Assembly: GCA_965229785.1 (NCBI GenBank)
Contig: CBDDJS010000001.1
Span: forward strand, 868,001-932,000
Direction: 5' to 3'
DNA: 64,000 nt
DNA from: JAWPMT01 sp965229785
GTDB lineage: Bacteria > Bacteroidota > Bacteroidia > Cytophagales > Cyclobacteriaceae
Of the stretch, positions 9,483 to 19,500 are shown piece by piece (position 1 is the first letter of the stretch; each line of letters starts with the position of its first letter). Both the position numbers and the translations under genes were made by a program. The notes beneath the pieces are model-generated. The model ran no database searches, had not been told where the DNA came from, and saw only the letters and a program-made list of their open reading frames with translations.

Positions 9483-9928
9483 CCGGCTTTTTTAACATCC
9501 ACTAGAATTCCTACAATTACCCAGCTTTCCGCCACTTTGGCTAGCGATAACTGATACATAAAATCGTACTCACTGCTCACGGCATTCAAGACGACAATTG
9601 CGGTGTTGTCGCGTATGATCTCGGCGGACTTGTGATTGACCTTTCTGGGAGTACCACCTAATTTTTTGTCGGCTACCATTTGAGCGAAATCAACTCCTTT
9701 GAAAGGGATCAATTTGTCGCCTAAGTAGGTATATTGGATCATGTCCGGGTGCAACAGGGCCTTTAAGGCTTCCGCATCATTTTTGTCTACGACCTTCACG
9801 AATTCTTCCGCTACAGCTTTGATATCAGTTATGGTGGCATCTTCGCCTTTGTTCGGATCGTAGGCAAATCCGAAAGTCAGCGTACCCAACATGAGTACGG
9901 CAGAAATGAAAATTTTTAAAGTCATCAT
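9479..9928 (-). CDS. Secreted NTF2-like (SnoaL/lumazine-binding-type) protein
   Basis: 149 residues from the ATG at 9928. A longer frame reaches 9976 but the chosen start gives a clean signal peptide (TLKIFISAVLMLGTLTFGFA). The rest matches the NTF2-like fold of the lumazine-binding/SnoaL-like group: an opening helix AVAEEFVKVVDKNDAEALKA, then strands ending in SWVIVGILVDV. Such proteins are small conical barrels binding diverse ligands; no catalytic residues can be assigned. It is the first gene of the four-gene operon with DOMON, kinase and regulator genes. Confidence 0.72.
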   Translation of the reverse strand: MMTLKIFISAVLMLGTLTFGFAYDPNKGEDATITDIKAVAEEFVKVVDKNDAEALKALLHPDMIQYTYLGDKLIPFKGVDFAQMVADKKLGGTPRKVNHKSAEIIRDNTAIVVLNAVSSEYDFMYQLSLAKVAESWVIVGILVDVKKAG

Positions 9929-10046
9929 CTTAAATAGTTTTATGAAGATGACACGAGCATCCTTGACGATGAACAATCGATTTGTCGTGAAACAATGAGC
10001 TTTTGTTGGGAAAGGGTATATTGAAGTGGTGAAATGTCAGCGGTTG

Positions 10047-10811
10047 CTACGCGTATTCATAGTAAGTCGTGCGTGTTTGGAAGCCGAGTTTCTGGTATAT
10101 ACCGGATCCATCAGCAGTGGCAAGCAAGACCGCCCATCTGAAGCCTTGTTTTTTGGCATCATTCAAAACTTTGGTCATTAAGGCGGAGCCAATACCCTGA
10201 CCTCTCGTGTCCTCCAGCGTAGCCAGGCCATGGATACCAACGACCTGATCATCTGTGGCAAAAACTTCTACAGTAGCTACTGGTTGATGGTTTTGGTAAT
10301 ACGTGAGCAGGGAAATACGATCTTTATTGGCTAGAAACTTATTAGCAGTTTGATCATAAAAAGTAATCACATTCTGATCGGGTGGGGACCAGTTTTCTGC
10401 GATCACCTGACTGAATTCAAGGATCATTTCTCTCGTGATGGCCTGCTTTATGTTTTTATGTTTATCGCTGAGGATCATTTCATAATGAGAAAGGTCCATG
10501 ATCATCCCGGCTTCTTCGGCCTGGCATTGAAGTCCCGCCTTTTCCAATAATCGGAGAGATTGATCATTGATATACTCCCGGCTCATCCAGCAACAGAATG
10601 GAAAAGAAGACCCGTGAAAAAGTTTAAGTGCCTTATCTAGTTCTTCCGAACTGAAACTCCCGGTAATGTGAATGACGTTGAAAGTATCACAAGCCAAGCC
10701 ACAGTTCACCACCTTCAAATTGCCGATCGTCACAACGTCCATGCCTTCTGTCTGCGCTGGGATTACAGTCGTATGTTGTATGAAATTCTCGAGAATAGCG
10801 TATTCGGACAT
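10047..10811 (-). CDS. GNAT-family N-acetyltransferase
   Basis: 254 residues. The C-terminal half is a GNAT domain with the acetyl-CoA loop RGQGIGSAL and the final IYQKLGFQTR segment. The first about 115 residues form a degenerate GNAT-like half, as in two-domain family members, so the active site is in the C-terminal copy. The acceptor is unknown. The gene is divergent from the isocitrate dehydrogenase gene, with 158 bases between them. Confidence 0.85.
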   Translation of the reverse strand: MSEYAILENFIQHTTVIPAQTEGMDVVTIGNLKVVNCGLACDTFNVIHITGSFSSEELDKALKLFHGSSFPFCCWMSREYINDQSLRLLEKAGLQCQAEEAGMIMDLSHYEMILSDKHKNIKQAITREMILEFSQVIAENWSPPDQNVITFYDQTANKFLANKDRISLLTYYQNHQPVATVEVFATDDQVVGIHGLATLEDTRGQGIGSALMTKVLNDAKKQGFRWAVLLATADGSGIYQKLGFQTRTTYYEYA

Positions 10812-10969
10812 GTTTCAGGCTTTAAAGAACAGTAAAGTACATAAGAACACGAAAGTGCCAAGTGAATTGTAAATCATTAATATAACTTAATGTAAATGAT
10901 AAGAATTTTAAATTATGATTTATAAACTTTTGGTGCTGACTTTGCGTGAAAACCCGAAAATAAGAATTC

Positions 10970-12403
10970 ATGCAGAAAGTAACATTTGCCAAAGGAGATG
11001 GGATCGGTCCGGAAATCATGGACGCAACGTTGAAGATTTTAAATGCAGCTGGTGCTCGTATTGAATGGGAAGAGATCAAGGTAGGTGAGCAGGTTTACCT
11101 TGGTGGCAATTCAAGTGGCATCGGCAAAGAAGCCTGGGAAAGTATTCGCAGTAATAAGGTCTTCTTAAAGGCGCCTATCACAACACCCCAGGGTGGAGGT
11201 TATAAAAGCTTGAATGTGACCATGCGAAAATCTCTAGGTCTTTATGCTAATGTAAGGCCTTGTAATAGTTTTCATCCTTATATCAGTACAAAACACCCTG
11301 AAATGGATGTGGTAGTGATCCGGGAAAATGAAGAGGATCTTTATGCAGGGATAGAGCATCAGCAAACCAATGAAGTGGTACAGTGCCTGAAGCTGATTAC
11401 CCGGCCTGGATGCGAAAAAATCGTTCGCTATGCTTTCGAATATGCGAAATTGTACAATCGCAAGAAGGTAAGCTGTTTCACAAAAGACAACATCATGAAA
11501 CACACGGATGGGCTTTTTCATCAGGTGTTCAAAGAGATCGCGACGGAGTATCCCGAAATAGCATCAGATAACTGGATCATTGATATAGGGGCTGCACGAC
11601 TGGCAGATACCCCGGAAATGTTTGATGTGGTGGTGATGCCAAACTTATACGGAGATGTGGTCTCTGATATCACTGCTCAAATTTCAGGTTCAGTGGGGTT
11701 AGCCGGATCTTCCAATATCGGGGAGAGTTGTGCCATGTTTGAAGCGATTCACGGATCTGCACCGGATATAGCGGGACAAAACATCGCAAATCCCTCAGGA
11801 TTACTAAGAGGAGCCGTAATGATGCTTAACCATCTTGGGCAACAGGATGTGGCTGAAAAAGTCATCAACGCATGGGCGACTACTATTGAGGAAGGCATCC
11901 ACACCGCCGATATATACAAGAAAGGCATCAGTCAGATGAAAGTTGGTACCAAAGAATTTGCGGAGGCTGTAATTGAAAGGTTGGGTCAACGGCCCGATCA
12001 CATCAAAGCGGAAACCTTCGCTAAAGACGTGAAAATCCAGATGCCTATCTACGAACGCAAAACAAAGGCTGATAAGGTATTGAAAGGAGTGGATGTCTTC
12101 GTCGATTGGGATGGAGGTCGGGTAGATGACCTGGCAATGAAGTTGAAAAAACTGGAAACAGACGTCAAGTTGAGCATGATCACCAACCGGGGAGTCAAAG
12201 TGTGGCCGGAGGGCTTTGAGGAGACATTTTGTACTGATCACTGGCGTTGCCGTTTTGAAGTAGAAAACGGTCATCCCGCAGAGAAAGCGAGTATACCTAA
12301 GGTGCTGTCTAAAGCACTGGAAGAAGGAATTGATGTGATCAAGACAGAAAATTTATATGAGTTCGATGGTGTGCGGGGGTACTCGCTTGGCCAGGGACAA
12401 TAA
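10970..12403 (+). CDS. icd: Isocitrate dehydrogenase, long (Thermus/Rickettsia-like) form, predicted NAD-preferring
   Basis: 477 residues. It converts isocitrate to 2-oxoglutarate and CO2 in the TCA cycle. Substrate motifs are clear: YKSLNVTMRKSLGLYANVRP, VIRENEEDLYAGIEHQ, and DIGAARLADTPEMFDVVVMP for metal binding. The cofactor loop reads HGSAPDIAGQNIANP. In the E. coli NADP enzyme the equivalent of Asp-Ile is Lys344-Tyr345, and Asp-Ile is the known signature of NAD-dependent forms. A C-terminal extension of about 140 residues (from ADKVLKGVDVFVDWDG) is the one seen in longer subgroup enzymes. It is transcribed alone, divergent from the GNAT gene. Confidence 0.93.
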   Translation: MQKVTFAKGDGIGPEIMDATLKILNAAGARIEWEEIKVGEQVYLGGNSSGIGKEAWESIRSNKVFLKAPITTPQGGGYKSLNVTMRKSLGLYANVRPCNSFHPYISTKHPEMDVVVIRENEEDLYAGIEHQQTNEVVQCLKLITRPGCEKIVRYAFEYAKLYNRKKVSCFTKDNIMKHTDGLFHQVFKEIATEYPEIASDNWIIDIGAARLADTPEMFDVVVMPNLYGDVVSDITAQISGSVGLAGSSNIGESCAMFEAIHGSAPDIAGQNIANPSGLLRGAVMMLNHLGQQDVAEKVINAWATTIEEGIHTADIYKKGISQMKVGTKEFAEAVIERLGQRPDHIKAETFAKDVKIQMPIYERKTKADKVLKGVDVFVDWDGGRVDDLAMKLKKLETDVKLSMITNRGVKVWPEGFEETFCTDHWRCRFEVENGHPAEKASIPKVLSKALEEGIDVIKTENLYEFDGVRGYSLGQGQ

Positions 12404-12514
12404 GATTCATGTGGTAGAGGTTGGTGTTAGGGCGTCATTCGGTTAGTCAACTGCTAGAGGCGCCCTTCATTACTACCTCATTCGAGTATTCAAACAATCA
12501 AAACCAAGAAAGAA

Positions 12515-12880
12515 ATGAAAAGGAAGATCAGACTTAATCGCGTGCATTGTACACTTCCCGATGAGATAGACAAGGACGAAATGTACCTTAAATACAAAGG
12601 GGAGAAGATCTGGCCCAAGGGCTACATCTACTATCGGGTGGATACTGGAGAAGTAGCTCCGGTGAATGTGACCCTTGATGTGGAAGAGGGCTGGAATGAA
12701 ATAGAATTGTGGGATTTCGATTACCTCAGTAGAAATGATTTCCTCGGAACGTTTAGGTTTTTCGTCAACAATGATCCTGGTGAATACACCAATAGTATGA
12801 TTTTGATGGAGGAAAACAGTACGGCTAGCTACATTCTGGATTGGGAGATTCTGGAGGAGAAAGAGGAAGTAGTGGCTTAG
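12515..12880 (+). CDS. Small protein with C2-like beta-sandwich features
   Basis: 121 residues, no signal peptide. The middle reads VNVTLDVEEGWNEIELWDFD followed by YLSRNDFLGTF, which resembles the calcium-binding loop and strand of C2-like domains, with several acidic residues (D, D, D). The N-terminus is basic (MKRKIRLNRVHC), the C-terminus acidic. I do not recognise a named family. It sits 111 bases after icd and has its own start. Function unknown. Confidence 0.6.
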   Translation: MKRKIRLNRVHCTLPDEIDKDEMYLKYKGEKIWPKGYIYYRVDTGEVAPVNVTLDVEEGWNEIELWDFDYLSRNDFLGTFRFFVNNDPGEYTNSMILMEENSTASYILDWEILEEKEEVVA

Positions 12881-12946
12881 AAAAAACTTCAGGGGGTTGA
12901 TCGCATGTTTGTTGGTATGGTGTGCCGGAGCGGGGACCCCCGAACC

Positions 12947-12972
12947 AAAAAAAAGAGTGCCCTAAAGCACCC
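12947..12972 (-). terminator. Rho-independent terminator of the GPH transporter gene
   Basis: Read on the minus strand, GGGTGC and GCACTC arms pair (one mismatch) around a six-base loop, followed directly by eight T residues. It lies 30 bases after the transporter stop codon. Confidence 0.75.
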
Positions 12973-13001
12973 TTCGTTTATTATTATTTGAGGCTGATCT
13001 T

Positions 13002-14435
13002 TTAAGCTGCTTCAGCTTGTGCCTCCTGTTTTTTTCTTGCTTTTAGTTCTGCAGATACTTTGTTAGCCACTTCTTCGGTCACTTCATATTTCCACATTAC
13101 TACGATAGCGAGCAATGTACCTAAAATCGGAAAACCTGAATAGAATATCCGTAATCCTAACACGGCTCCTTCGGGTTGCTCAGCTACGCCGGAATTGAAT
13201 CCAACTGCGGACATGATCACTCCGCTGAGCCCGCCAGCAATGGCAAAACCAAACTTCACCATCCACCAATAGATCGCACCGAAAATACCCTCTCTACGTT
13301 TTCCTGTGTTCAATTCATCGATATCGATCACATCAGCGGTCATGGACATCATTAAGGTAAACAAACTACCAATTCCAAAAGAGAAGAATGGAAGTGCGAA
13401 TAAAAACATGTACGGTTTCCCGGGAATGAATAGAAACCATAAAAGGATATATCCCACGACTGAAATGGCCTGTGATCGAATAAATGCCTTTTTCTTGCCC
13501 ATGGTCTTGGACATTTTAGCCACGATAGGGATCACAATGAAGGTGGTCACCAGAGCACCTACACTACCAAATAACGTTGGCCATACTCCCGCTGCACCTG
13601 CATCTCCATTGAACAAATAGTAAACCACAATGAAGAAAGAGAAACTGGCGATGGTATAAAAAGTATTGTAGATCAGGAAGGTGGCGATACAAAGCTGACG
13701 AAATGGCTTAATGGAAAAAGCTTCAACAAAACCATTCAGGATATCTCTGATAGGACCCGCGATGTTTTTCAAGGTCAATTTGGGATAATCTTCATTCAGC
13801 GTTGATTTGCTTTTCAGAAATACGGCCGGAACGATGGCACAAAGTGTACAGAACAGCGCCACCCATACGGCCAGTTCTCTGGTTGCTACGTCCGCTGAAG
13901 CGAACCAACTCTCCTCATACATAAATACCCAAAACCAGGGGGCGATGACCCATGCCCACTGACCAATCCATTGAGCAACGGCCATGATACTGGTACGCTC
14001 ATGGAAATCGTCACTCATTTCGTATCCCATGGCAACGTATGGTACGCTGAAAATGGTAAGACCTAAATAGAAACCAAAAGACCAAAGCATGAAATACATG
14101 AAGTTGTATTCCAAACTATTGTCGCGATACAATTGCCACATCATGATGTAGGTTATTCCCATGATGATGGCCCCCACAAATACATATTGTCTTCTACGCC
14201 CCCATTTCGATCGGGTATTATCAGAAATGAAACCCATAATGGGATCCGTGAAACAATCGAATATTCTCGGGAAGAAATAGATGACGCCCCACATCCAGCC
14301 CGGGAAGCCCAGGTCCTGAACGAGAACAACCATGAAAATGCCTAATATGGCAGGGAACATTTGGTTGGCCAGCATTCCGATTCCGAATGCTACTTTGTTG
14401 CCAAATGGAACTTTTGAAGCTGAAGATTGGGTCAT
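13002..14435 (-). CDS. GPH-family (MelB-like) glycoside/sugar:cation symporter
   Basis: 477 residues with about 12 hydrophobic segments, typical of the glycoside-pentoside-hexuronide branch of the MFS. The N-terminal part has FPRIFDCFTDPIMGFISDNT followed by SKWGRRR, the signature loop between helices 2 and 3 with conserved Asp residues in the cation site. The C-terminus is Lys/Ala/Glu rich. It should import a sugar or glycoside with Na+ or H+; the substrate is not evident because no glycosidase gene is adjacent. It is a single-gene unit with its own terminator. Confidence 0.88.
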   Translation of the reverse strand: MTQSSASKVPFGNKVAFGIGMLANQMFPAILGIFMVVLVQDLGFPGWMWGVIYFFPRIFDCFTDPIMGFISDNTRSKWGRRRQYVFVGAIIMGITYIMMWQLYRDNSLEYNFMYFMLWSFGFYLGLTIFSVPYVAMGYEMSDDFHERTSIMAVAQWIGQWAWVIAPWFWVFMYEESWFASADVATRELAVWVALFCTLCAIVPAVFLKSKSTLNEDYPKLTLKNIAGPIRDILNGFVEAFSIKPFRQLCIATFLIYNTFYTIASFSFFIVVYYLFNGDAGAAGVWPTLFGSVGALVTTFIVIPIVAKMSKTMGKKKAFIRSQAISVVGYILLWFLFIPGKPYMFLFALPFFSFGIGSLFTLMMSMTADVIDIDELNTGKRREGIFGAIYWWMVKFGFAIAGGLSGVIMSAVGFNSGVAEQPEGAVLGLRIFYSGFPILGTLLAIVVMWKYEVTEEVANKVSAELKARKKQEAQAEAA

Positions 14436-14538
14436 GTCTGAAATTCTTGAAGTCTAATAATAGTCAAAAATTCCTAGCATGAAGGATGATAGATGGTTCT
14501 GAATAGGTGTGATGTAGTCGTGATGTACCTTTTTTCGC

Positions 14539-15354
14539 TTATTCCAGCCCAACTACGTGGTTTGCGGATAGGCCTGTATGGGTATTGATCGCATTGAATT
14601 TTACAGATGTTCCCGGTCTTAGTGTCCGATATCCCTCTCCGGGAATGGCGGTGAAATTGAAAAAGATTGGGTCTGCAAACTCATCCGACTTGATGTATCC
14701 GTTTCCAGTCCTTAGGTCAAAGGATTCAACGATTCCTTCCGATGAAGGGATGGGTTGTTCCTCCTGCCAGGTTTGTTGTGGAATCCGAATTTTTTTGACA
14801 TGTTCTGAATTGAATGCCTCGTAAGAATAGTAGTCCATTTGATGCATGATGTCCCTAAGATCCTGACGCAGTTCCTCGATCGTTGGACGTCCCACAAAAT
14901 ACCAGCCATTATAGACTTTATGAATTTCCAGATTGGGTTTTAATACAAATGTGTAGGGTAGTGACCGATAAGCATATTCGCCTTCTGTTTCGTCCAGAAG
15001 GTTGAGTTCCTTAATGACTTTTCTTTCTGTATCACTGAAAAAGGTCCATTGTGCTCCCAATCCGGCCCGGAAGGCCGCAGAAACCCTGGTTTCATCCGCA
15101 CTTACTGAAACTAACTGGCAAAAATTCACTTTCAATTCATTCTGAAATGCTACCAACGACCGGAATTGCTGCTGATCACGTGGACAGAAAAAACCTCTCG
15201 AGAAAATGACAATGACCGGGTAGCCGTCTTTGAATCCGTACCGCCTGTCCGCTTCACTTTGCCGGGTAAAACTGGAAAGCTTTCTGATTTTGCCGTTCTG
15301 ATCCGGGAGTTCGAAATCAGGGAATGTCAGGCCAGTTTGAGGAATTGAATTCAT
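14539..15354 (-). CDS. Peroxiredoxin (AhpC/TSA) fused to a C-terminal cold-shock-like domain
   Basis: 271 residues. Residues 1-180 are a thioredoxin-fold peroxiredoxin: FPDFELPDQNGK opening, predicted peroxidatic Cys57 in FSRGFFCPRDQQQF, and the SLPYTFVLKPN strand. The position where related CPxC enzymes have a second Cys is Asp60, so it looks like a 1-Cys type. A linker with PSSEG leads to residues 207-271, which follow the cold-shock/OB pattern: GIVESFDLRTGNGYIKS, FFNFTAIPGEGYRTLRPG, VKFNA and SANHVV. The protein is cytoplasmic, with no signal peptide. It diverges from holA with short spacing. An oxidation-controlled RNA-binding role is an attractive inference but untested. Confidence 0.8.
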   Translation of the reverse strand: MNSIPQTGLTFPDFELPDQNGKIRKLSSFTRQSEADRRYGFKDGYPVIVIFSRGFFCPRDQQQFRSLVAFQNELKVNFCQLVSVSADETRVSAAFRAGLGAQWTFFSDTERKVIKELNLLDETEGEYAYRSLPYTFVLKPNLEIHKVYNGWYFVGRPTIEELRQDLRDIMHQMDYYSYEAFNSEHVKKIRIPQQTWQEEQPIPSSEGIVESFDLRTGNGYIKSDEFADPIFFNFTAIPGEGYRTLRPGTSVKFNAINTHTGLSANHVVGLE

Positions 15355-15459
15355 GATATTGATCGAAAAAGAATGGAATGGAACACTTTAAAAATTATTC
15401 TTTCCACAAGTAAAAGAAAATCGTTCAAATCTAAACGACCAACTCCTACCTTTACAGCC

Positions 15460-16476
15460 ATGGATTATGCCGAGATCATGAAAGCCGTCTCAGCGGGGCA
15501 ATATGCGCCCGTTTACTTTTTACAAGGAGACGAACCTTTCTTCATCGACAACATCATTGAGCACATTGAACAAAATGCCCTTGATGAATCGCAAAAAAGC
15601 TTCAATCAGTACGTCCTGTATGGCAAAGAGGTAGATTTTCCTCAGATCATTACCACAGCAAGAAAATTTCCCATGATGGGGGAAAAACAGGTAGTGATCG
15701 TGAAGGAGGCTCAGGAATTGAGAGGTTGGAATAAAGATACGAATCAGTCCTTGTTGATGCAGTACCTGGAAAATCCGGTTCCTTCTACGATACTCGTTTT
15801 TGGCTACAAGTATAAAGCCATGGACAAGCGTACCAAAGTAGGTAAAGCGCTGGAGAAACAGACGGTGTTTCTACATAGTAAGCGTATCTATGACAATCAG
15901 GTGCCTGGTTGGATCCAAAGCTATGCACGTGCTCGACAAGTGTCCATTGACCAGCGGGCGGTGATGTTGCTGGCAGAAAATATTGGCAATAACCTTCAAC
16001 GACTTTCCAATGAAATCGAGAAGTTGCTGCTCAACGTTGAAGAGGGGAAGCCTATTGATGAAAAAGCGGTCCATAAATATGTTGGCATCAGCAAAGAGTA
16101 TAACATCTTCGAATTACAGACGGCATTGAGTCAGAAAAACCGATTGAAAGCCCAGAAGATCGTGCGCTATTTTGCCTCTAACCCCGGTAATAATCCTATG
16201 GTACTGACCATTTTTAATCTCTTTTCGTATTTCTCCAAATTGTTATTGATTCACCATAGTCCACAACGAGATAAGAACACCATCGCTAAAGTGATCGGAG
16301 TACATCCTTTCTTTGCTGAGGAATATATCCGGGCGACCCAACATTATCCGTTACCGGTAGTGGTTAGAAATATCTCGTTTATCAGGGATGCCGACCTGGC
16401 GAGTAAAGGGGTGAACCAATTAGTCCCCGATGATGGCGATCTTTTGAAAGAGTTGGTTTTTAAGTTGATGAGCTGA
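15460..16476 (+). CDS. holA: DNA polymerase III subunit delta
   Basis: 338 residues from the ATG at 15460, chosen because MDYAEIMKAVSAGQYAPVYF followed by LQGDEPFF is the family's normal N-terminus; an upstream ATG at 15373 adds 29 unrelated residues overlapping the promoter area. Delta is the clamp-loader wrench that opens the beta clamp. Visible are the AAA-like N-terminal domain with LQGDE (degenerate P-loop region), the domain II region with RTKVGKAL, and the C-terminal collar domain ending in LVPDDGDLLKELVFKLMS. The gene stands alone between the peroxiredoxin and TPR genes. Confidence 0.88.
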   Translation: MDYAEIMKAVSAGQYAPVYFLQGDEPFFIDNIIEHIEQNALDESQKSFNQYVLYGKEVDFPQIITTARKFPMMGEKQVVIVKEAQELRGWNKDTNQSLLMQYLENPVPSTILVFGYKYKAMDKRTKVGKALEKQTVFLHSKRIYDNQVPGWIQSYARARQVSIDQRAVMLLAENIGNNLQRLSNEIEKLLLNVEEGKPIDEKAVHKYVGISKEYNIFELQTALSQKNRLKAQKIVRYFASNPGNNPMVLTIFNLFSYFSKLLLIHHSPQRDKNTIAKVIGVHPFFAEEYIRATQHYPLPVVVRNISFIRDADLASKGVNQLVPDDGDLLKELVFKLMS

Positions 16477-16547
16477 GGTTACGAGAAAGTACTTCAGTGA
16501 TGTATCATTTCTATTTTTCCTTCGTTATAGCACAGAGTTAATCAGGT

Positions 16548-19500
16548 ATGTTGCGTGTGAATAGGCACCTCACTTTTACTATTTTTTGGTTTTTCGCCCT
16601 CACGGTAGCGGCTCAGAATTCGGGTCAACAGGCGAGTAAGGACCGTAGTTTCAATCTTGTAAGGGATCTGATCGGTGAAAAGAGTTGGACACTGGCCTAT
16701 CAGCAAGCCACGGACTTTTTAGATCAATATCCCAATGCGCAAGAAGGAGAAGAAGTTCAGTACTTACAGGTATTGAGTTGTCTCAAAGGGTTTTTGCCGG
16801 AAGGGACGAGCCTTGCTGTTCAATACCTCGACAATCGCGTCGATGGGATTAGGACTGATCAGATCAAGATTGCTTTGGCGGATCAATTGTTTGCCCAGAA
16901 AAAGTACAACGAAGCGGGTGAAATTTATCAGGAGATTACACGGAAGTTTGTTGCCCAGAAAGCCTATGTTCGGGCACAATATTTTGTAGCGTATTGCAGC
17001 TATGCAGCAGGAGATCAGGACAAAGCCCTGACAAAATTCAAAGAAGTAACCCTTTATCAGGATGAATATCGTATCAAATCCGCGTATTATGCCGGTTCGA
17101 TCTTGTATGCGCAAAAATCATATGATGAGGCATTAAGGTATTTGTTAATTGCCGATGAAGAGGCTTCTCTTCAATTGTCGGGCATGATTGCCAACGTATA
17201 CTTCCAATTGGACCGAAGGGATGACTTGATTACCTATGCCAGAAACAAAATTGATAACAGTAATCGTACGACCAAAATTGCATTATATCGCTTGTTAGGA
17301 GAAGTCTATTTTGATCAGAGAAATTTCGAAGAAGCTTCTAACAACTTTCAACGTTCAATTGATCTTTCAAAAAGAGGAGTGGAGGTCAGTACCTACTACA
17401 AATTGGCATTTTCTTATGATCAGCTAAGCCAGCCTGATAAAGCCATTGACAATTATAAAATAGCTGCATTAAAAAACTCGGAAGTGGGACAATTGAGTGC
17501 GTTCCGGTTGGGACAACTCTACGTAAACCAGGAGGAATACAATTTTGCTGCCCAGTCTTTTGAACAGGCTTCACGGTTTGATTTCAATGAAGAGATTAAG
17601 GAACAATCCACTTTCTTACCCGGAAAACTGAAACTGAAGATCGGGAATTTTGAAGAAGCCATTTCCGATCTGGAACGTTACCTTGAAAGTTATTCTGAGG
17701 CTAGCTGGCGTTCTGAGGCGACAGATTTGTTAGCCGAAGCTTACCTGCGAACTTCTAATTATGAAAAGGCCATCACTCACATTGAAAGTTTACCCAGGCA
17801 GACAGAAATCACTCGAACTGCTTACCAGCAGGTTACTTTAAGGAAGGGTCAACAACTATTCAATGAGACGAAATTTGAACGTTCCAGAAGGTTTTTGAGC
17901 AAGTCTCTCCGGTATACTCCTGATCAGGAGCTAGTGGCTCAGGCTTACTATTGGATGGCTGAATCGTACGTGGCGAGTGAAGATCCCGCAGCTGCCAGAC
18001 GTGCCTATCAATCGGTGCTTAATCTGGGCGGAAGCCGAGAAGTACGGAAATTGAAAGGGTTGTCCCACTATGGCTTAGGATACATCGCGTACAATGAACA
18101 AAACTATAACCAGGCCGCCCGGGCCTTTCAGGCTTACCTGTCGACGGTTGATACGACTGATCCATATTATCAGGATGCAACATTGAGACTGGCCGATTGT
18201 GAGTATGCACTAAAGAATTTTTCCCAGGCTCGGTCAGGATACCAACAACTGCTCAATGCTAATTACGCACGCAAGGATTACTTGCATTACCAATTAGGCC
18301 TGGTGGCTTATCAACAGGAAGATCAGGCAGAAGCGGAACGACAGTTTCAACGAGTGGTCTCAGATTACCCGTCTTCTGTGTTAGCCGATAACGCCGCCTT
18401 CCAAACAGGGCAAATGTGGTTTGAAAATGCGGAATTTGCTTCAGCGATCCGGGCCTTTTCAATTGTGGTCAATCAATATGGTTCAAGTGGCTTATTGCCT
18501 TATGCTCTGGTGAAAAGAGGTGTTTGCCAGGCCAATTTAGAGGAATTAGACAAGGCTGAAGGGGATTTTGCCCGGGTAATAAGCGACTTTTCAAATCATG
18601 TAGCTGCAGGAGATGCCATCATAGGATTACAGGATTTGCAGAAAAGAGGTGTAGAGGTGGCTTCTTTCAGTGAGTTGCTGGCGAAGTATAAACAAGCCAA
18701 TCCTGATAACTCCAGTCTGGAAAGCATCGATTTTGAACAGATCAAGACCAATTACTTTAATAGAAAGTATGCCCAATTGGGTTTTCTGGTCGATCAGTTC
18801 GTCAAAGATTATCCCGAAAGCAATTTCTTGCCTGATGCCTATTATTATCTGGCGGATGGCTACTATCGATCTTTTGACTATACCCAGGCAGTGACTCAAT
18901 TCAACCGCTTGCTGGTCTATCCAAATTACGACTATTATCAGCGAGTGCTGGATAAAAGAGGTAAATCGCTGCTGAATCTTGACAGGAATCGAGAAGCTGT
19001 AACCAATTATAGACTACTGGGGAGCGCCGCAAGGAATCCACGTGAAAAGTACCTGTCCCGCGAAGGCCTGATGAAGGCGTATCAGTCGATTGATGGGGAT
19101 AGCGCCATTTATTTTGCGGATGAGATACTTACTGCGAATTGGAAACCTATCAACGGAGAACATCTGGCTCAATTGACCAAACTCAGATTGTTTATGGACC
19201 AGAATCGGACAGCAGAGGCCAAAGTGATTTCAGATCAGTTGAGACAGGAGTCCAGTGATGAAGTAGGGGCAGAGGCTGCTTATCTGTATGGTACTATTCT
19301 GGCCATGGAAGAAGATTATGAAGCTTCTAACCAGAGTATTTTCCAGTTGCTCAATGAATTTGCTTCTTATGCTACCTGGACGGATCGGGGATATTTACTG
19401 TTGATTGACAATTACATAGCACTGAATGAATTGCTTCAGGCCGAAGCGACCGCTAATTCGATTATTGAGAAGTCCGATAACGAAGCGTTGAAACAAGAGG

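Noticed and set aside
12920..12945. GC-rich CGGGG/CCCCG hairpin that at first looked like a tRNA arm
   Set aside because: Loop of only two bases and no acceptor, D or anticodon arms nearby; no tRNA can be folded.
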